Origin: Runella sp. CRIBMP
Lineage (GTDB): Bacteria; Bacteroidota; Bacteroidia; Cytophagales; Spirosomataceae
NCBI RefSeq assembly: GCF_009905605.1
Contig: NZ_JAAAKZ010000001.1
Coordinates: 62,001 to 126,000, forward strand
Reading direction: 5' to 3'
DNA: 64,000 nt
Below, one piece after another: positions 32,859 to 42,366 of the stretch (positions are counted from its first letter, which is position 1; each line of letters opens with the position of its first letter). The position numbers were made by a program, and so were the translations under genes. The notes under the pieces are model-generated. The model was not told the DNA's origin. It did not search any database and was given only the letters and a program-made list of their open reading frames with translations.

Positions 32859-33128
32859 ATGGCACACAAGAAAGGTGTAGGTAGTTCGAAAAACGGTCGT
32901 GAATCGGAAAGTAAACGCCTTGGCGTTAAAATCTACGGTGGCCAGCCTGCTACAGCCGGTAACATCATCGTGCGTCAGCGTGGTACTAAATACCACCCAG
33001 GTCGCAACGTAGGTGTTGGCCGTGACTATACGTTATTTGCATTGGCAAACGGTACAGTGAAATTCTCTCGCGGACGTGACAACAAGTCATTCGTTCACAT
33101 TGAATTGCCTGAACTGGCCGAAGCATAA
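32859..33128 (+). CDS. rpmA: 50S ribosomal protein bL27
   Basis: 89 residues. Starts [20 protein letters not shown], as in mature-type bL27 whose N-terminal tail reaches the peptidyl transferase centre. The cleavable Firmicutes-type leader is absent. [17 protein letters not shown] is the family core. Second gene of the rplU-rpmA operon, ended by a strong terminator. Confidence 0.98.
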   Translation: MAHKKGVGSSKNGRESESKRLGVKIYGGQPATAGNIIVRQRGTKYHPGRNVGVGRDYTLFALANGTVKFSRGRDNKSFVHIELPELAEA

Positions 33129-33156
33129 GCATTTTTTACAGAAGAAACTTGGCATA

Positions 33157-33188
33157 AACCCGTCTGAATTTATTCGGACGGGTTTTTT
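33157..33188 (+). terminator. terminator after rpmA
   Basis: AACCCGTC (33157-33164) pairs with GACGGGTT (33177-33184), followed by a T-run. Confidence 0.85.
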
Positions 33189-33243
33189 GCTGAAAAACAA
33201 TTTTTCTGCTCACCGAAAACTGTTTACTGCCAACTGGTATTAT

Positions 33244-34281
33244 ATGCAACTCCGTGTCGCTCCCGAAAATCCGTTGGAATGGCTAGCCCTGAAAACCAAT
33301 CAGGTGCCCATTCCGCTGTTGCATGTTCAGATGTATTTTATCATGGCCAAAGCCGTGATGGAAGCCGCAGATGCAGGAGTTTTTGACGCCATTTATCAGG
33401 GGAAAAATACATCGGAGACCATTGCGGAAGCCTGTCATTTACATCCGCGCCCTACGGCACAATTGCTGACATTGTTGGTGTCGATGGAATATTTGTCGTT
33501 TGAAAATGACCAATTTCGGTTAACAGCAATGGCCCAAAAATGGATCGTATCCCAAAGTCCACATTCAGTACATGCCATTGCGGTCTATAACAATCGGGTT
33601 GCCTGGGATTGGGTAAGCAATTTAGGGAATTATCTTCGCACTGGACAAGGAATGGAGTCGCATGAGGTATTTGACGAAAAACAATGGCAGCTGTATCAGG
33701 ATGCTATGCAATCGGTGGCTAAATCGGAAGTAAGGGAGTTTGAAAAAAGGGTGCCCATTTCCAAAAAAGCCACGCGTTTGCTGGATATTGGCGGGGCCAA
33801 CGGTCAATATGCCGCTGCTCTCTGTCGTAAATTGCCTAATCTGGAAGCAGTCATTCTGGATTTGCCCGAAGCTATTGAGAAGTCATCGCTTCCCGCTGAT
33901 GTTCAGAATCGAATTACGTATCAGGCAGGAAACGCGTTGATGGATGATTTGGGGGAAAACCAGTACGATGCCGTTCTTTTGTCAAATGTGGCCCACCATT
34001 TTACGGAGGCGCAAAATCAAGAACTAACCGGTCGGGTAGCGCGTAGTTTGCGCAAAGACGGCATTTTTATTGTCAATGAATTTATTCGTCCTGCGTTGGA
34101 TAGTGCGCCCGAATTAGTGGGCAGTTCAAGCAGCCTATTTTTTGGGCTGACCAGCACGTCTGGGAATTGGACGGTGCAAGAAATTCAGGCGTGGCAACGG
34201 GCCGCAGGATTGAAAATATATAAAACGATTCGATATTTTACCATCCCTGGAATGGCGATGGTGATTGCTAAAAAAAGTTAA
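33244..34281 (+). CDS. O-methyltransferase of the acetylserotonin/hydroxyneurosporene type
   Basis: 345 residues from ATG 33244 (MQLRVAPENPLEWLALK). An N-terminal winged-helix dimerisation domain (MAKAVMEAADAGVFDAI, TSETIAEACHLHPRPTAQLLTLL) is followed by a SAM-binding Rossmann domain with RLLDIGGANGQYAAALC, VILDLPEAIE and a YDAVLLSNVAHHF motif. This layout is typical of small-molecule O-methyltransferases (plant-type COMT, hydroxyneurosporene or polyketide methylases). The substrate is not visible. It overlaps no gene but runs into the rRNA methylase with four bases between stop and start, so the two may be co-transcribed by chance of genome compactness. Confidence 0.85.
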   Translation: MQLRVAPENPLEWLALKTNQVPIPLLHVQMYFIMAKAVMEAADAGVFDAIYQGKNTSETIAEACHLHPRPTAQLLTLLVSMEYLSFENDQFRLTAMAQKWIVSQSPHSVHAIAVYNNRVAWDWVSNLGNYLRTGQGMESHEVFDEKQWQLYQDAMQSVAKSEVREFEKRVPISKKATRLLDIGGANGQYAAALCRKLPNLEAVILDLPEAIEKSSLPADVQNRITYQAGNALMDDLGENQYDAVLLSNVAHHFTEAQNQELTGRVARSLRKDGIFIVNEFIRPALDSAPELVGSSSSLFFGLTSTSGNWTVQEIQAWQRAAGLKIYKTIRYFTIPGMAMVIAKKS

Positions 34282-34285
34282 TAAA

Positions 34286-35089
34286 ATGGCATTTGAAAGA
34301 AACGAATATCCTAAAAAAAGGACAATTCATACGACAAAACCCGTCGACAAAACGCGGGAGAAAGAACTGGTTTTCGGTACTCAGCCGGTGATTGAAGCAC
34401 TAAAGGCAGGACAGGAAATTGACAAAATAATCGTGTTTCGGGAGCAAAGTTTTGCCGACATTCTGGAAATGGCCATTGAGCGGGGTATTCCCGTTCAGCG
34501 CGTTCCGATGGAAAAATTGAACCAGATTACGCGTAAAAATCATCAGGGTGTTATTGCCTTTGTATCAGCTATCCGTTATGTATCGCTGCATAATATATTG
34601 GCAGGCATTTTTGAAAAAGGCGAAGTGCCATTGTTATTAATGCTAGACCGAATTACGGATGTGCGCAATTTCGGAGCGATTGCCCGTTCGGCAGAGTGCA
34701 TGGGCGTTCATGCAATTGTCGTTCCGATGCGTGGGGCGGCTCAAATCAATAGCGATGCTATTAAAACTTCCTCGGGTGCGTTGAGTCACTTGCCAGTTTG
34801 TCGTGAAAATAATTTGATGGATACCGTACAGTACTTGCAGGACAGTGGGGTGCAGGTCATTGCCTGTACCGAAAAAGCCGCTCAGATTTTGACCAATGTT
34901 GATTTCACAACCCCTACGGCCATCATCATGGGCTCGGAAGAGGACGGGGTTTCGCCTGAACTGATTCGCCGGTCGAATATGAATATCAAAATTCCGATGA
35001 AAGGGAAAGTTGCGTCGCTGAATGTATCGGTAGCGGCGGGAATGGTGATTTATGAAGCTGCGCGGCAGCGGATGCAAGAGATTGTTTAA
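34286..35089 (+). CDS. rlmB: SPOUT-family 23S rRNA 2'-O-methyltransferase (TrmH/RlmB type)
   Basis: 267 residues from ATG 34286. An N-terminal substrate-binding domain starts at VFGTQPVIEALKAGQEIDKI. The C-terminal SPOUT knot has motif 1 NFGAIARSAECMGVHAIVVP, motif 2 IIMGSEEDGVSPELIRRSN and motif 3 IPMKGKVASLNVSVAAGMVIYE, all complete. Such enzymes methylate the 2'-O of G2251 in 23S rRNA (RlmB) or G18 of tRNA (TrmH); the N-terminal domain favours RlmB. A strong bidirectional terminator separates it from gmd. Confidence 0.9.
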   Translation: MAFERNEYPKKRTIHTTKPVDKTREKELVFGTQPVIEALKAGQEIDKIIVFREQSFADILEMAIERGIPVQRVPMEKLNQITRKNHQGVIAFVSAIRYVSLHNILAGIFEKGEVPLLLMLDRITDVRNFGAIARSAECMGVHAIVVPMRGAAQINSDAIKTSSGALSHLPVCRENNLMDTVQYLQDSGVQVIACTEKAAQILTNVDFTTPTAIIMGSEEDGVSPELIRRSNMNIKIPMKGKVASLNVSVAAGMVIYEAARQRMQEIV

Positions 35090-35093
35090 AATA

Positions 35094-35137
35094 AAAACAG
35101 TTCACAGCCAGAGAATCTCCTAACTGTGAACTGTTTT
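35094..35137. terminator. bidirectional terminator between rlmB and gmd
   Basis: AAAACAGTTCACAG (35094-35107) and CTGTGAACTGTTTT (35124-35137) are exact reverse complements around a 16-base loop, with A- and T-rich ends. Confidence 0.85.
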
Positions 35138-35154
35138 CTAAAAGCCCAGTTCCT

Positions 35155-36270
35155 TTATTCAAAATAATTCAACGGACGATGCCCTTCGCGTTCCAGAATC
35201 TGGTCACGTTTGAAAATATCTAAATCTGATTCAATCATTTCTTTCACCAAAGCAGGCAAATCATATTTAGGAATCCAGCCTAATTTTGTATTTGCCTTGG
35301 TTGGGTCACCAATGAGCAACTCTACTTCGGTAGGACGGAAATAACGCGGGTCAATTCCTACTACTTCTTTTCCAATGGGCAGTTGATAATCGGGGTTGTT
35401 ACATTTAGAAACAATTGCTTTTTCGTCAACGCCTTCGCCCACAAACTCAAGTTCAATGCCTACTTCATCAAACGCCATACGCACAAAATCGCGGATGCGT
35501 GTTGTAACTCCAGTGGCAATTACAAAATCCTCGGGCGTATCCTGCTGGAGCATCAGCCACATGGCTTCTACATAATCTTTGGCGTGGCCCCAGTCGCGTT
35601 GCGCGTCTAGATTGCCCAAAAATACTTTTTCTTGTAAGCCCAATGCAATCCTCGCTACGGCACGGGTGATTTTACGGGTCACAAACGTCTCTCCGCGCAA
35701 GGGTGATTCGTGGTTAAATAAAATCCCGTTGACGGCGTACATGTTGTAAGCTTCACGGTAATTGACCGTTATCCAATATCCGTACAACTTGGCAACGGCA
35801 TACGGAGAACGTGGGTAAAAAGGAGTGGTTTCTGACTGCGGAACGGCTTGTACCAAGCCATATAGCTCAGAGGTAGAAGCCTGATAGATACGCGTTTTTT
35901 GCGTCATACCCAATAACCGAACGGCCTCCAAAATACGCATAGTACCCAACCCATCCACTTGTGCGGTATATTCGGGTTCTTCAAAGCTGACGCGTACGTG
36001 CGACTGTGCCCCCAAGTTATAGATTTCATCGGGCTGAATTTCCTGAATCAAGCGAATGATATTGGTAGAATCAGAGAGGTCGCCGTAGTGAAGAAAAAGA
36101 CGAACGTCGGTTTCGTGCGGGTCGGCATAAAGGTGGTCAATCCGCTGGGTATTAAACAAAGAGCTCCGGCGCTTGATACCGTGTACTTCGTATCCCTTTT
36201 GTAGTAAAAATTCGGCCAGATAAGCACCATCTTGACCCGTAATCCCTGTAATTAGTGCGCGTTTTCTCAT
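35155..36270 (-). CDS. gmd: GDP-mannose 4,6-dehydratase
   Basis: 371 residues, the usual length. NADP-binding [15 protein letters not shown] at 8-22, [16 protein letters not shown], the active-site [10 protein letters not shown] and [12 protein letters not shown] (Tyr and Lys of YxxxK), [19 protein letters not shown] and [14 protein letters not shown] are all diagnostic. It converts GDP-D-mannose to GDP-4-keto-6-deoxymannose, the entry to GDP-fucose, GDP-rhamnose and GDP-perosamine for surface glycans. The next enzyme (GDP-fucose synthase or equivalent) is not in the window. A TAnnTTTG promoter motif lies just upstream, so it is probably transcribed alone. Confidence 0.97.
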   Translation of the reverse strand: MRKRALITGITGQDGAYLAEFLLQKGYEVHGIKRRSSLFNTQRIDHLYADPHETDVRLFLHYGDLSDSTNIIRLIQEIQPDEIYNLGAQSHVRVSFEEPEYTAQVDGLGTMRILEAVRLLGMTQKTRIYQASTSELYGLVQAVPQSETTPFYPRSPYAVAKLYGYWITVNYREAYNMYAVNGILFNHESPLRGETFVTRKITRAVARIALGLQEKVFLGNLDAQRDWGHAKDYVEAMWLMLQQDTPEDFVIATGVTTRIRDFVRMAFDEVGIELEFVGEGVDEKAIVSKCNNPDYQLPIGKEVVGIDPRYFRPTEVELLIGDPTKANTKLGWIPKYDLPALVKEMIESDLDIFKRDQILEREGHRPLNYFE

Positions 36271-36295
36271 ATAGAATTATTGAACAACGAAACAG

Positions 36296-36303
36296 CAAAC
36301 TTA
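36296..36303 (-). promoter_or_regulatory. -7 promoter element TAAGTTTG of gmd
   Basis: On the minus strand TAAGTTTG lies 26 bases before the gmd ATG, partly in the 3' end region of the SPOR gene. Exact TAnnTTTG match; no clear -33 element. Confidence 0.5.
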
Positions 36304-36304
36304 G

Positions 36305-36838
36305 CTATTTTACCATTAAACTTTTCTTTAAATCAATCTTTTCAGCTAAAATGACCGCACTCTCGTAACGGCTCCGTACCTGTTGCAGATAACGTTCTGC
36401 TTCCAAACGCGTCATAAAATCGCCGATTCTGACGCGATAGGTGGGTTGACTGTAGACCAAGTAGGGGTTTAATTCTGGGAAAGTTTGATAGGTAAACAAG
36501 CGCGCATCGTCGGCTTCTTTGCGCGTATTACCTACATAAATTTGAATACGATACCCCGAAGCAAAACGAATGGCGCGGTTTTTGGAAGCGATGGTGTCCA
36601 CTACGGCATCCAATTTACGATTTACGTGCAGTGGCTGGTCCGACAAAACCCGTTTTACTTCGGGTTTTTTGGCCGTTTCGACAGGGGCTGATTCTTTGTA
36701 TTTTGGCCTTACTGCAGACAAATCCTCGTCGTAATTGCTGTAAGCATCAACGGTGGTGGAGCGTACAGGTTTGGAAGATGCACAACCCATGAAAACAGAC
36801 CCCGAAATGAGCAGTAAGACAAAAAATTTCAAGTTCAT
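36305..36838 (-). CDS. SPOR-domain lipoprotein
   Basis: 177 residues. Signal peptide with lipobox FMGC (Cys19). A polar linker with low complexity covers 20-85. The C-terminal SPOR domain about 92-175 shows GYRIQIYVGNTRKEADDARL, YLVYSQPTYRVRIGDFMTRLEAERYLQQV, the ligand-binding pattern for denuded peptidoglycan strands. It should be anchored in a membrane and locate to division or remodelling sites. It lies upstream of gmd and downstream of the DUF3857 gene, with its own promoter motif. Confidence 0.9.
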   Translation of the reverse strand: MNLKFFVLLLISGSVFMGCASSKPVRSTTVDAYSNYDEDLSAVRPKYKESAPVETAKKPEVKRVLSDQPLHVNRKLDAVVDTIASKNRAIRFASGYRIQIYVGNTRKEADDARLFTYQTFPELNPYLVYSQPTYRVRIGDFMTRLEAERYLQQVRSRYESAVILAEKIDLKKSLMVK

Positions 36839-36905
36839 TGGAAGCGATGGAAAAATAAATGTTTAGGTCAAAATCGCCCAGAACTGCGCTGGTCTGATTA
36901 GAAAA

Positions 36906-36913
36906 CAAAGTTA
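36906..36913 (-). promoter_or_regulatory. -7 promoter element TAACTTTG of the SPOR gene
   Basis: Exact TAnnTTTG on the minus strand, 68 bases before the SPOR gene start. No clear TTTG at the -33 distance. Confidence 0.45.
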
Positions 36914-36932
36914 TAGATTCTGGATGATTCTT

Positions 36933-38885
36933 TTATTTTTTCTCTAATAAGAGCGTCACTTTGTTGAAATCGGCTGCAGCATTGATAATCTTCTGGAAAA
37001 TTTCGTACGTTTCAAGCGGTTGTAAAACCTGTTTGTAGTACTCATCAATCGTGACGGTCAATAAATTTCCTTCCATCTTATAATCAGACACAAAACCCAT
37101 GATGGGCTCGGCCTTACCATCGGTAATAGAACGCTTTAGGCTTTCTAAGCCGCTTACTTTATAACCTTCTGGAATCCGAATCTTCATCACACGTTTGTAC
37201 GAGTGAGCATTGCCCATATCAATCGAAAACTGACGGGCGCCTTCATTGTACATTTCAACCTGTGGCCCAATCAACTCGCCTACTTTAAATAAATACTTTT
37301 TACCAGCGCGTTCCAAAACGCTTTTAAGTACCATATCGGTAGATAAAATAAACGGTTTAAATACTTCGTCGCTGTTGAGATTGGTGTTTTTGATTTGGAC
37401 GTTGGTGTAGGTTACATCGGGCTTGAGTGTCGATTTGATGATTTCATTGGTGAGGTTTTTGCGCTCTTCTTCGGCTTTTACAAAATGATAGTAGGGGCGC
37501 AATTGTGCCGCCTGATGCCCCGTCATTTGGCGAGTTACTTTCCCCTGAACCTGATCCATAGCGGGAGAAAAAGATACCTCCATAGCCAAGTCGTCGTGGT
37601 TGTCGGCGATTGTGGAAAAAGGAATGAGCCGAATTTCTCCTTCGGGAATTGTTTCGGTGCCCGCTTTTTTCTTTTTAATAAAGAGCGCGTAGTTCCCTTC
37701 CATAAATTGGTCAATCATGCCGTACCGCAGAATAGGACTGCCAGGATCAAGAAACTTTTTTGTGGTGGGGAAATAGAGTAAATATTCATCCAAAAAACTC
37801 CAAGAGTCAAATTCTTTGTCAAAAACCGCACTGGCGCGACTGGTTCCTACGACAATCTCGTACGGAATATTGAGCGACTCCAAGGCCGTGATGTACAGGC
37901 GCATCATGCCCGCTTTGGATGCGTATTGTTTTTGTAAAATAGCGGAGGCCGTTTCGGCATCTTCCTCTTCTTTGACTGCAATGTTGGTTTTGGCGTAATT
38001 TTCAAATTTCTTAATCGCAATTTCTGGCGGAAGTCCTTTGATTTTTTCCTTGACCAATACAGCATCTACGGCCTTTTTAGACTCTTCGAGGCCCGTTCTT
38101 AAATAGTCAAAAAACGTTTCGGCGGCACTTTGCCACGTATACAGTCGTTCTTCGCCTCGGCTGAGGTTGTACGATAATTTATAATCGGCTCGTACCAAGT
38201 TGGCCTTTATGTTGGCGTATTTTTCTTCGTGAATGGGTTTTAGATTATTAACCAAAACAGTGGTAGTTCGTTTTTCATTCAAGGTGTCTGTCCCAATGGC
38301 AGCGGGTGCATTGTATACTTTGGCCTCAAATTGTAGGTAAGAAGGCGTAATGATTTTTAACTCAGAACTACGAACGGGAATATCGCTTTGCAGGATTTCG
38401 GAGCCAAAAAGTGTGCTGTTACGTCTAAACAGGCTGATGTATTCCAATTCTCCGCCCGCTTCTATGCCTTCAACGGCCAGAATTTTATACACGCGGCCCT
38501 GTTCTTCCAATTCTTTCACGGCTTCCAGTCCGACTTCCTTGATGGTACCGTTTTTGCTGATACTTCGGGCTTTCAGATAAAGGAGGTCATTGGTATTGGG
38601 AACAGGAAGGATGATTTTGTTGTACATTTCAATGGCTTTGGAGTCATTGATACGAATCCGCTTATAAATTCCCTGAATGCAGGAAAACTGCCCCAGCGAA
38701 TCAAACGTATATTCGATAAAAAGTTGATTTTTGAGCACTACGCCCGACTCACTTTGTTCGGACTCGGTGAGGGTAGCAAGCGTGGGATCAACTTTTTGAT
38801 TGGCAATGATTTTCTTAAAGGCAACGTCTTGGGCGTATGATGTGGCGGTGATCAGGATAAGGGCTATCCAAAGGAAATGTTTCAT
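36933..38885 (-). CDS. DUF3857 protein with degenerate transglutaminase-like domain
   Basis: 650 residues from ATG 38885; signal peptide MKHFLWIALILITATSYAQ predicts export to the periplasm. The DUF3857 domain covers about 45-205 (RIRINDSKAIEMYNKIILPV, VEGIEAGGELEYISLF). A transglutaminase-like region follows about 255-390, but the usual catalytic Cys in 'GDCKDKA' is replaced: the sequence here is YASKAGMMRLYITALE, and the His/Asp pair of the family is not where it should be. The C-terminal 220 residues are beta-rich. Paired DUF3857/transglutaminase proteins are common in Bacteroidota with no proven function. This one is probably non-catalytic. Confidence 0.85.
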   Translation of the reverse strand: MKHFLWIALILITATSYAQDVAFKKIIANQKVDPTLATLTESEQSESGVVLKNQLFIEYTFDSLGQFSCIQGIYKRIRINDSKAIEMYNKIILPVPNTNDLLYLKARSISKNGTIKEVGLEAVKELEEQGRVYKILAVEGIEAGGELEYISLFRRNSTLFGSEILQSDIPVRSSELKIITPSYLQFEAKVYNAPAAIGTDTLNEKRTTTVLVNNLKPIHEEKYANIKANLVRADYKLSYNLSRGEERLYTWQSAAETFFDYLRTGLEESKKAVDAVLVKEKIKGLPPEIAIKKFENYAKTNIAVKEEEDAETASAILQKQYASKAGMMRLYITALESLNIPYEIVVGTSRASAVFDKEFDSWSFLDEYLLYFPTTKKFLDPGSPILRYGMIDQFMEGNYALFIKKKKAGTETIPEGEIRLIPFSTIADNHDDLAMEVSFSPAMDQVQGKVTRQMTGHQAAQLRPYYHFVKAEEERKNLTNEIIKSTLKPDVTYTNVQIKNTNLNSDEVFKPFILSTDMVLKSVLERAGKKYLFKVGELIGPQVEMYNEGARQFSIDMGNAHSYKRVMKIRIPEGYKVSGLESLKRSITDGKAEPIMGFVSDYKMEGNLLTVTIDEYYKQVLQPLETYEIFQKIINAAADFNKVTLLLEKK

Positions 38886-38963
38886 AAATGCGTATGAACT
38901 GCTCAATTGTTCTATTTTTTTATCAATCTTACTATCTTTCTTTCAACTATCCAACCCAAACGA

Positions 38964-39596
38964 ATGATTTGCTCAGTTATTGTTTTTGTTAAAAACCCGA
39001 TTTTAGGTAAAGTAAAGACGCGGGTGGCGGCTAGTGTAGGCAATGAAAAAGCCGTAGAGGTATACGTCGAGTTGCTTAAACATACCAAAAATGTTATGAA
39101 GGAATGGGTAAGTGAGGTCGTTGGGTCTACCCAAAAACGGGTTTGTGTTTACTACGGGGATTTTATCAACCACGATGACCTGTGGAATGAACCTTTTTTT
39201 GAGAAAAAATTACAATGTCAAAGCAGTGATTTAGGCGACCGAATGAAAGCGGCATTTGCAACGGAATTGAAAACCGCTGACCGTATCGTTATTGTAGGAA
39301 GTGATTGTTTGGCCATTCGGCCTGAGCATTTATCAAAGGCATTTGCCGCATTGGAAACCCATGAGGTGGTCATTGGCCCTGCCGATGACGGAGGATATTA
39401 CTTATTGGGAATGAAAAACTTGCATCGAAATTTGTTTGAAAACAAATCATGGAGTCAGCCCACGCTCTTGCAAGAAACCATCGCCGATTTAGCGCAAACA
39501 AGTCCACATAACCCTGATTCTGCGAGGTATTATTTGTTAGAAACGCTGTCAGATATTGATACGTGGGAAGACTACGTAGCGGCCAAAAGTCAGTGA
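38964..39596 (+). CDS. TIGR04282-family glycosyltransferase (DUF2064)
   Basis: 210 residues from ATG 38964. The opening SVIVFVKNPILGKVKTRVAASVG is the family signature (nucleotide-binding loop), followed by RMKAAFA, IVIVGSDCLAIRPEHL and HEVVIGPADDGGYYLLGM, typical of the rSAM/selenodomain-associated transferase 1 family. GT-A-like fold, cytosolic. Its usual partner is a radical-SAM protein or another glycosyltransferase (TIGR04283); neither is next to it. Substrate unknown. It is divergent from the DUF3857 gene with 78 bases between the two start codons. Confidence 0.88.
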   Translation: MICSVIVFVKNPILGKVKTRVAASVGNEKAVEVYVELLKHTKNVMKEWVSEVVGSTQKRVCVYYGDFINHDDLWNEPFFEKKLQCQSSDLGDRMKAAFATELKTADRIVIVGSDCLAIRPEHLSKAFAALETHEVVIGPADDGGYYLLGMKNLHRNLFENKSWSQPTLLQETIADLAQTSPHNPDSARYYLLETLSDIDTWEDYVAAKSQ

Positions 39597-39782
39597 ATCA
39601 GCTTGGATAAATGAATATTTTTGTAGGCTAAAAACCCGTTTTATCTTCTCGGTTAGCTCTTTTAATTTTATTGTTAAAAAAGTGTCTTCTACACCGAAAA
39701 ATCAGTTTTTGGCGAGATTTGTCGTAATAATTCCTATTTTTACCCGCTTTATAAGCAAGCTAAACCCTAAACAACACTTCAA

Positions 39783-41435
39783 ATGAATAATTCCCTTTTT
39801 CGAAAAAAATCATTAGAGCAAATTCTAAAAAATGCCGAAGCCGAGAGTCATGCTAGCGGCGGGATGTCAAAAATCCTTGGGGTTCGTGATTTGGTATCGA
39901 TGGGAATTGCGGCGGTTATCGGAGCAGGGATTTTTTCGACGATTGGCGCTGCCGCCTATGATGGAGGGCCGGGCGTTATTTTCTTATTTGTGATTACGGC
40001 CATTACTTGTGGATTTACGGCCCTGTGTTACGCCGAATTTGCCTCCCGAGTACCCGTATCAGGAAGTGCCTATACCTATTCTTACGTCACCTTTGGCGAA
40101 GTGGTCGCTTGGATTATTGGCTGGGCGTTGATTTTAGAATATGCCATCGGCAATATCGTGGTCGCAATATCGTGGAGTAGCTATTTCGATAATATTTTGC
40201 AGGGCGTTGGCATTATTTTGCCGCGTTGGATGGTGACCGATACCACCACCGCGCTAAAGCTTTACGAAGCGGCCCAAGCGGCGGGTACGTCGCTCGAAAA
40301 TCTCGCTTGGACTACGGCACCCGCCTTGGGAGATACAAAGTTGATTTTCAATTTACCCGCTTTTGTTATCGTTATTTTGGTTACGATTTTGGCTTACATT
40401 GGCATCAAAGAGAGCAAGAAAAGTGCCAACGCAATGGTAGGTTTAAAGCTCCTTGTGTTGCTGGTAGTGGTAGTAGTTGGGGTGTTTTTTATCAATACCG
40501 ACAACTGGACCCCATTCTTTCCCAACGAATTTGGGGGGGTGTTAAAAGGCGTATCGGCGGTGTTTTTTGCTTACATCGGTTTTGATGCCATTTCAACCAC
40601 TGCGGAAGAATGCGCTAATCCGCAGCGCGATTTACCCCGAGGAATGATTTATTCGTTGATTATTTGTACTGTGATTTATATCGTTATTGCGTTGGTTATT
40701 ACGGGCATGGTCAATTATTCGGAGTTTCAGGGCGTAGCCGACCCATTGGCCTATGTATTTGATAAGATTGGTCAGCCGAAAGTAGGTTATTTTGTTTCAG
40801 TTAGTGCTGTTGTGGCGGCTACGAGTGTATTGTTGGTATTTCAGATAGGTCAGCCGCGTATTTGGATGAGCATGAGTCGCGACGGACTGTTGCCCAAGGC
40901 CTTCAGTAAAATCCACCCCAAATACAGTACGCCCTCTTTTGCAACGATTATAACTGGTTTTTTGGTAGCGATTCCCGCACTGTTTATGGATGCTTCTTTG
41001 GTGACCGATTTAACCAGTATCGGTACGTTGTTTGCGTTTGTGCTGGTGTGTGGTGGAGTCTTGGTGCTGCCAAGAGAAAGCCGTACGGTCAAAAAATCCT
41101 TTAGTTTACCTTACATCAACGGTCAATTTATTGTGCCTGTTTTATGGATTGTATTTGCTTTTTTGACACGAGAAAGAATCTTTGGCGGCTTTTCGCATTT
41201 TGGCAATGAACAACATCAAGAATACCTGTTTTTGATTTTTGTATTTCTCTCTTTTGCCTTTTCTGTTTTTAGTTTTCTGCGTAAATGGTCCTTGATTCCC
41301 GTGTTGGGAGTGCTTTGTTGCAGCTACTTGATGATTGAAATCCCCGTCAATTCATGGTTTGTATTTTTTGCATGGATGGCTGCTGGGCTAGTCATTTATT
41401 TCGGTTATGGATACCGTAAAAGCAAAATTGCGTAG
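39783..41435 (+). CDS. APC-superfamily amino acid permease (CAT/YfnA-like)
   Basis: 550 residues. About twelve to fourteen membrane helices; the first carries LVSMGIAAVIGAGIFSTIG, the conserved unwound helix 1 that binds the amino-acid alpha carboxylate, and helix 6 shows VSAVFFAYIGFDAISTTAEE. NPQRDLPRGMIYSLI and FQIGQPRIWMSMSRDGLLPKAFSKIHPKY are typical of the cationic amino acid transporter (CAT) group, including Bacillus YfnA. A long loop after helix 3 (WMVTDTTTALKLYEAAQAAG) is insert-like. Imports amino acids with protons or by exchange. A 186-base leader with no clear promoter lies upstream. Confidence 0.92.
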   Translation: MNNSLFRKKSLEQILKNAEAESHASGGMSKILGVRDLVSMGIAAVIGAGIFSTIGAAAYDGGPGVIFLFVITAITCGFTALCYAEFASRVPVSGSAYTYSYVTFGEVVAWIIGWALILEYAIGNIVVAISWSSYFDNILQGVGIILPRWMVTDTTTALKLYEAAQAAGTSLENLAWTTAPALGDTKLIFNLPAFVIVILVTILAYIGIKESKKSANAMVGLKLLVLLVVVVVGVFFINTDNWTPFFPNEFGGVLKGVSAVFFAYIGFDAISTTAEECANPQRDLPRGMIYSLIICTVIYIVIALVITGMVNYSEFQGVADPLAYVFDKIGQPKVGYFVSVSAVVAATSVLLVFQIGQPRIWMSMSRDGLLPKAFSKIHPKYSTPSFATIITGFLVAIPALFMDASLVTDLTSIGTLFAFVLVCGGVLVLPRESRTVKKSFSLPYINGQFIVPVLWIVFAFLTRERIFGGFSHFGNEQHQEYLFLIFVFLSFAFSVFSFLRKWSLIPVLGVLCCSYLMIEIPVNSWFVFFAWMAAGLVIYFGYGYRKSKIA

Positions 41436-41462
41436 CGAAAATCAAAAAATAAATATCCCTTA

Positions 41463-41490
41463 AAAAACCAATAATTAGAGGTTTTTGGTA
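41463..41490 (+). terminator. weak hairpin after the permease gene
   Basis: AAAAACC (41463-41469) pairs with GGTTTTT (41480-41486), ending in T. It is 28 bases after the permease stop. The stem is AT-rich, so efficiency is doubtful. Confidence 0.35.
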
Positions 41491-41622
41491 ACAAAAGGAG
41501 GTGTTTTTTGTTTTTATGGAACAAATTTGGGCGTACCAAAGTTATAAGAGGTAAAACCAAGTATTTTTACTTTCGGAGCTTTCCGGAAAAAAATATAATG
41601 GTAGAGGTTTAGGTAGTATACA

Positions 41623-41656
41623 ATCCATCATCCTTTCTGAGGGTGATGGATTTTTA
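41623..41656. terminator. 11-bp hairpin terminator between permease and AlbA-domain gene
   Basis: ATCCATCATCC (41623-41633) pairs with GGGTGATGGAT (41641-41651) with one G-T pair, followed by TTTT. It lies between convergent genes and ends 10 bases before the stop of the minus-strand gene. Confidence 0.7.
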
Positions 41657-41661
41657 GTTTA

Positions 41662-42366
41662 TTAAAACCCGGCCACGGTAAAACGATCAACCACTTCGTC
41701 GGGATGCACTTCGAGCACATTGGCGAGAACCAACAATACGAGGGTTTTGGAGGCTAAATTTCGGGGAATGTTTGCAATGGTGGCAAATACATCGACCGTT
41801 ACGCTTTGGTGTTGGTCTAAATGCTGCATAAGTTTACGCTCTTTTTCACCGTACCTGAACTGAACATTGCGGTCGTCGCTTTTACGGCGTAAAATCTCCC
41901 GCATTTCCCAACTGGCTTGAATAGACTTATCCGCAACGCGTACATAGGCCTTACGGACCTGATTGGTATTTTTTTGAGGAACGTATTTTTTACGGACGAA
42001 GGTCGTATTTACGCGTGGGTGTTCGGCTTCTTGCAACACGTAGTGCGGGCGCCCCTTGCTAGGATACACCGTAAACACCAGCACGTCGCGCTCTTCGCCG
42101 ACGGGAATGCGGTCAATGGAGTATTCGATGCCAGGGGAGCAGTATTTTTCGATGGCCCGTGTCAGAAGGTACTCGTCTTCGTCGACGTACTTGAGGCCTT
42201 TGATAGTGCGGTCATCGCCGATGCCGATGAGGAGGCGCCCGCCGTCAGTATTGGCAAAAGCCACCACTTCTCGGACGATTTTTTCGGGGTGATTGGTTTT
42301 GAGTTTAAACTCTACCCGTTTGCCTTCACCCTGTCTGACCAATTCTTTGAGTGCCTTATAGTCCAT
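41662..42366 (-). CDS. Schlafen/AlbA_2-domain ATP-binding protein
   Basis: 234 residues from the ATG at 42366 (MDYKALKELVRQGEGKRVEF), which leaves space for a promoter; the frame extends to another ATG at 42489, adding 41 residues of less family-like sequence. The AlbA_2 domain is visible in EFKLKTNHPEKIVREVVAFANTDGGRLLIGIGDDRTIKGL. A helical domain with EWMREILRRKSDDRNVQF follows and a winged-helix-like end (LASKTLVLLVLANVLEVHPDEV). Such proteins occur near transcription or defence systems and bind nucleic acid or nucleotides; their role is unknown. No partner is visible: the gene faces DUF4286 divergently. Confidence 0.75.
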   Translation of the reverse strand: MDYKALKELVRQGEGKRVEFKLKTNHPEKIVREVVAFANTDGGRLLIGIGDDRTIKGLKYVDEDEYLLTRAIEKYCSPGIEYSIDRIPVGEERDVLVFTVYPSKGRPHYVLQEAEHPRVNTTFVRKKYVPQKNTNQVRKAYVRVADKSIQASWEMREILRRKSDDRNVQFRYGEKERKLMQHLDQHQSVTVDVFATIANIPRNLASKTLVLLVLANVLEVHPDEVVDRFTVAGF

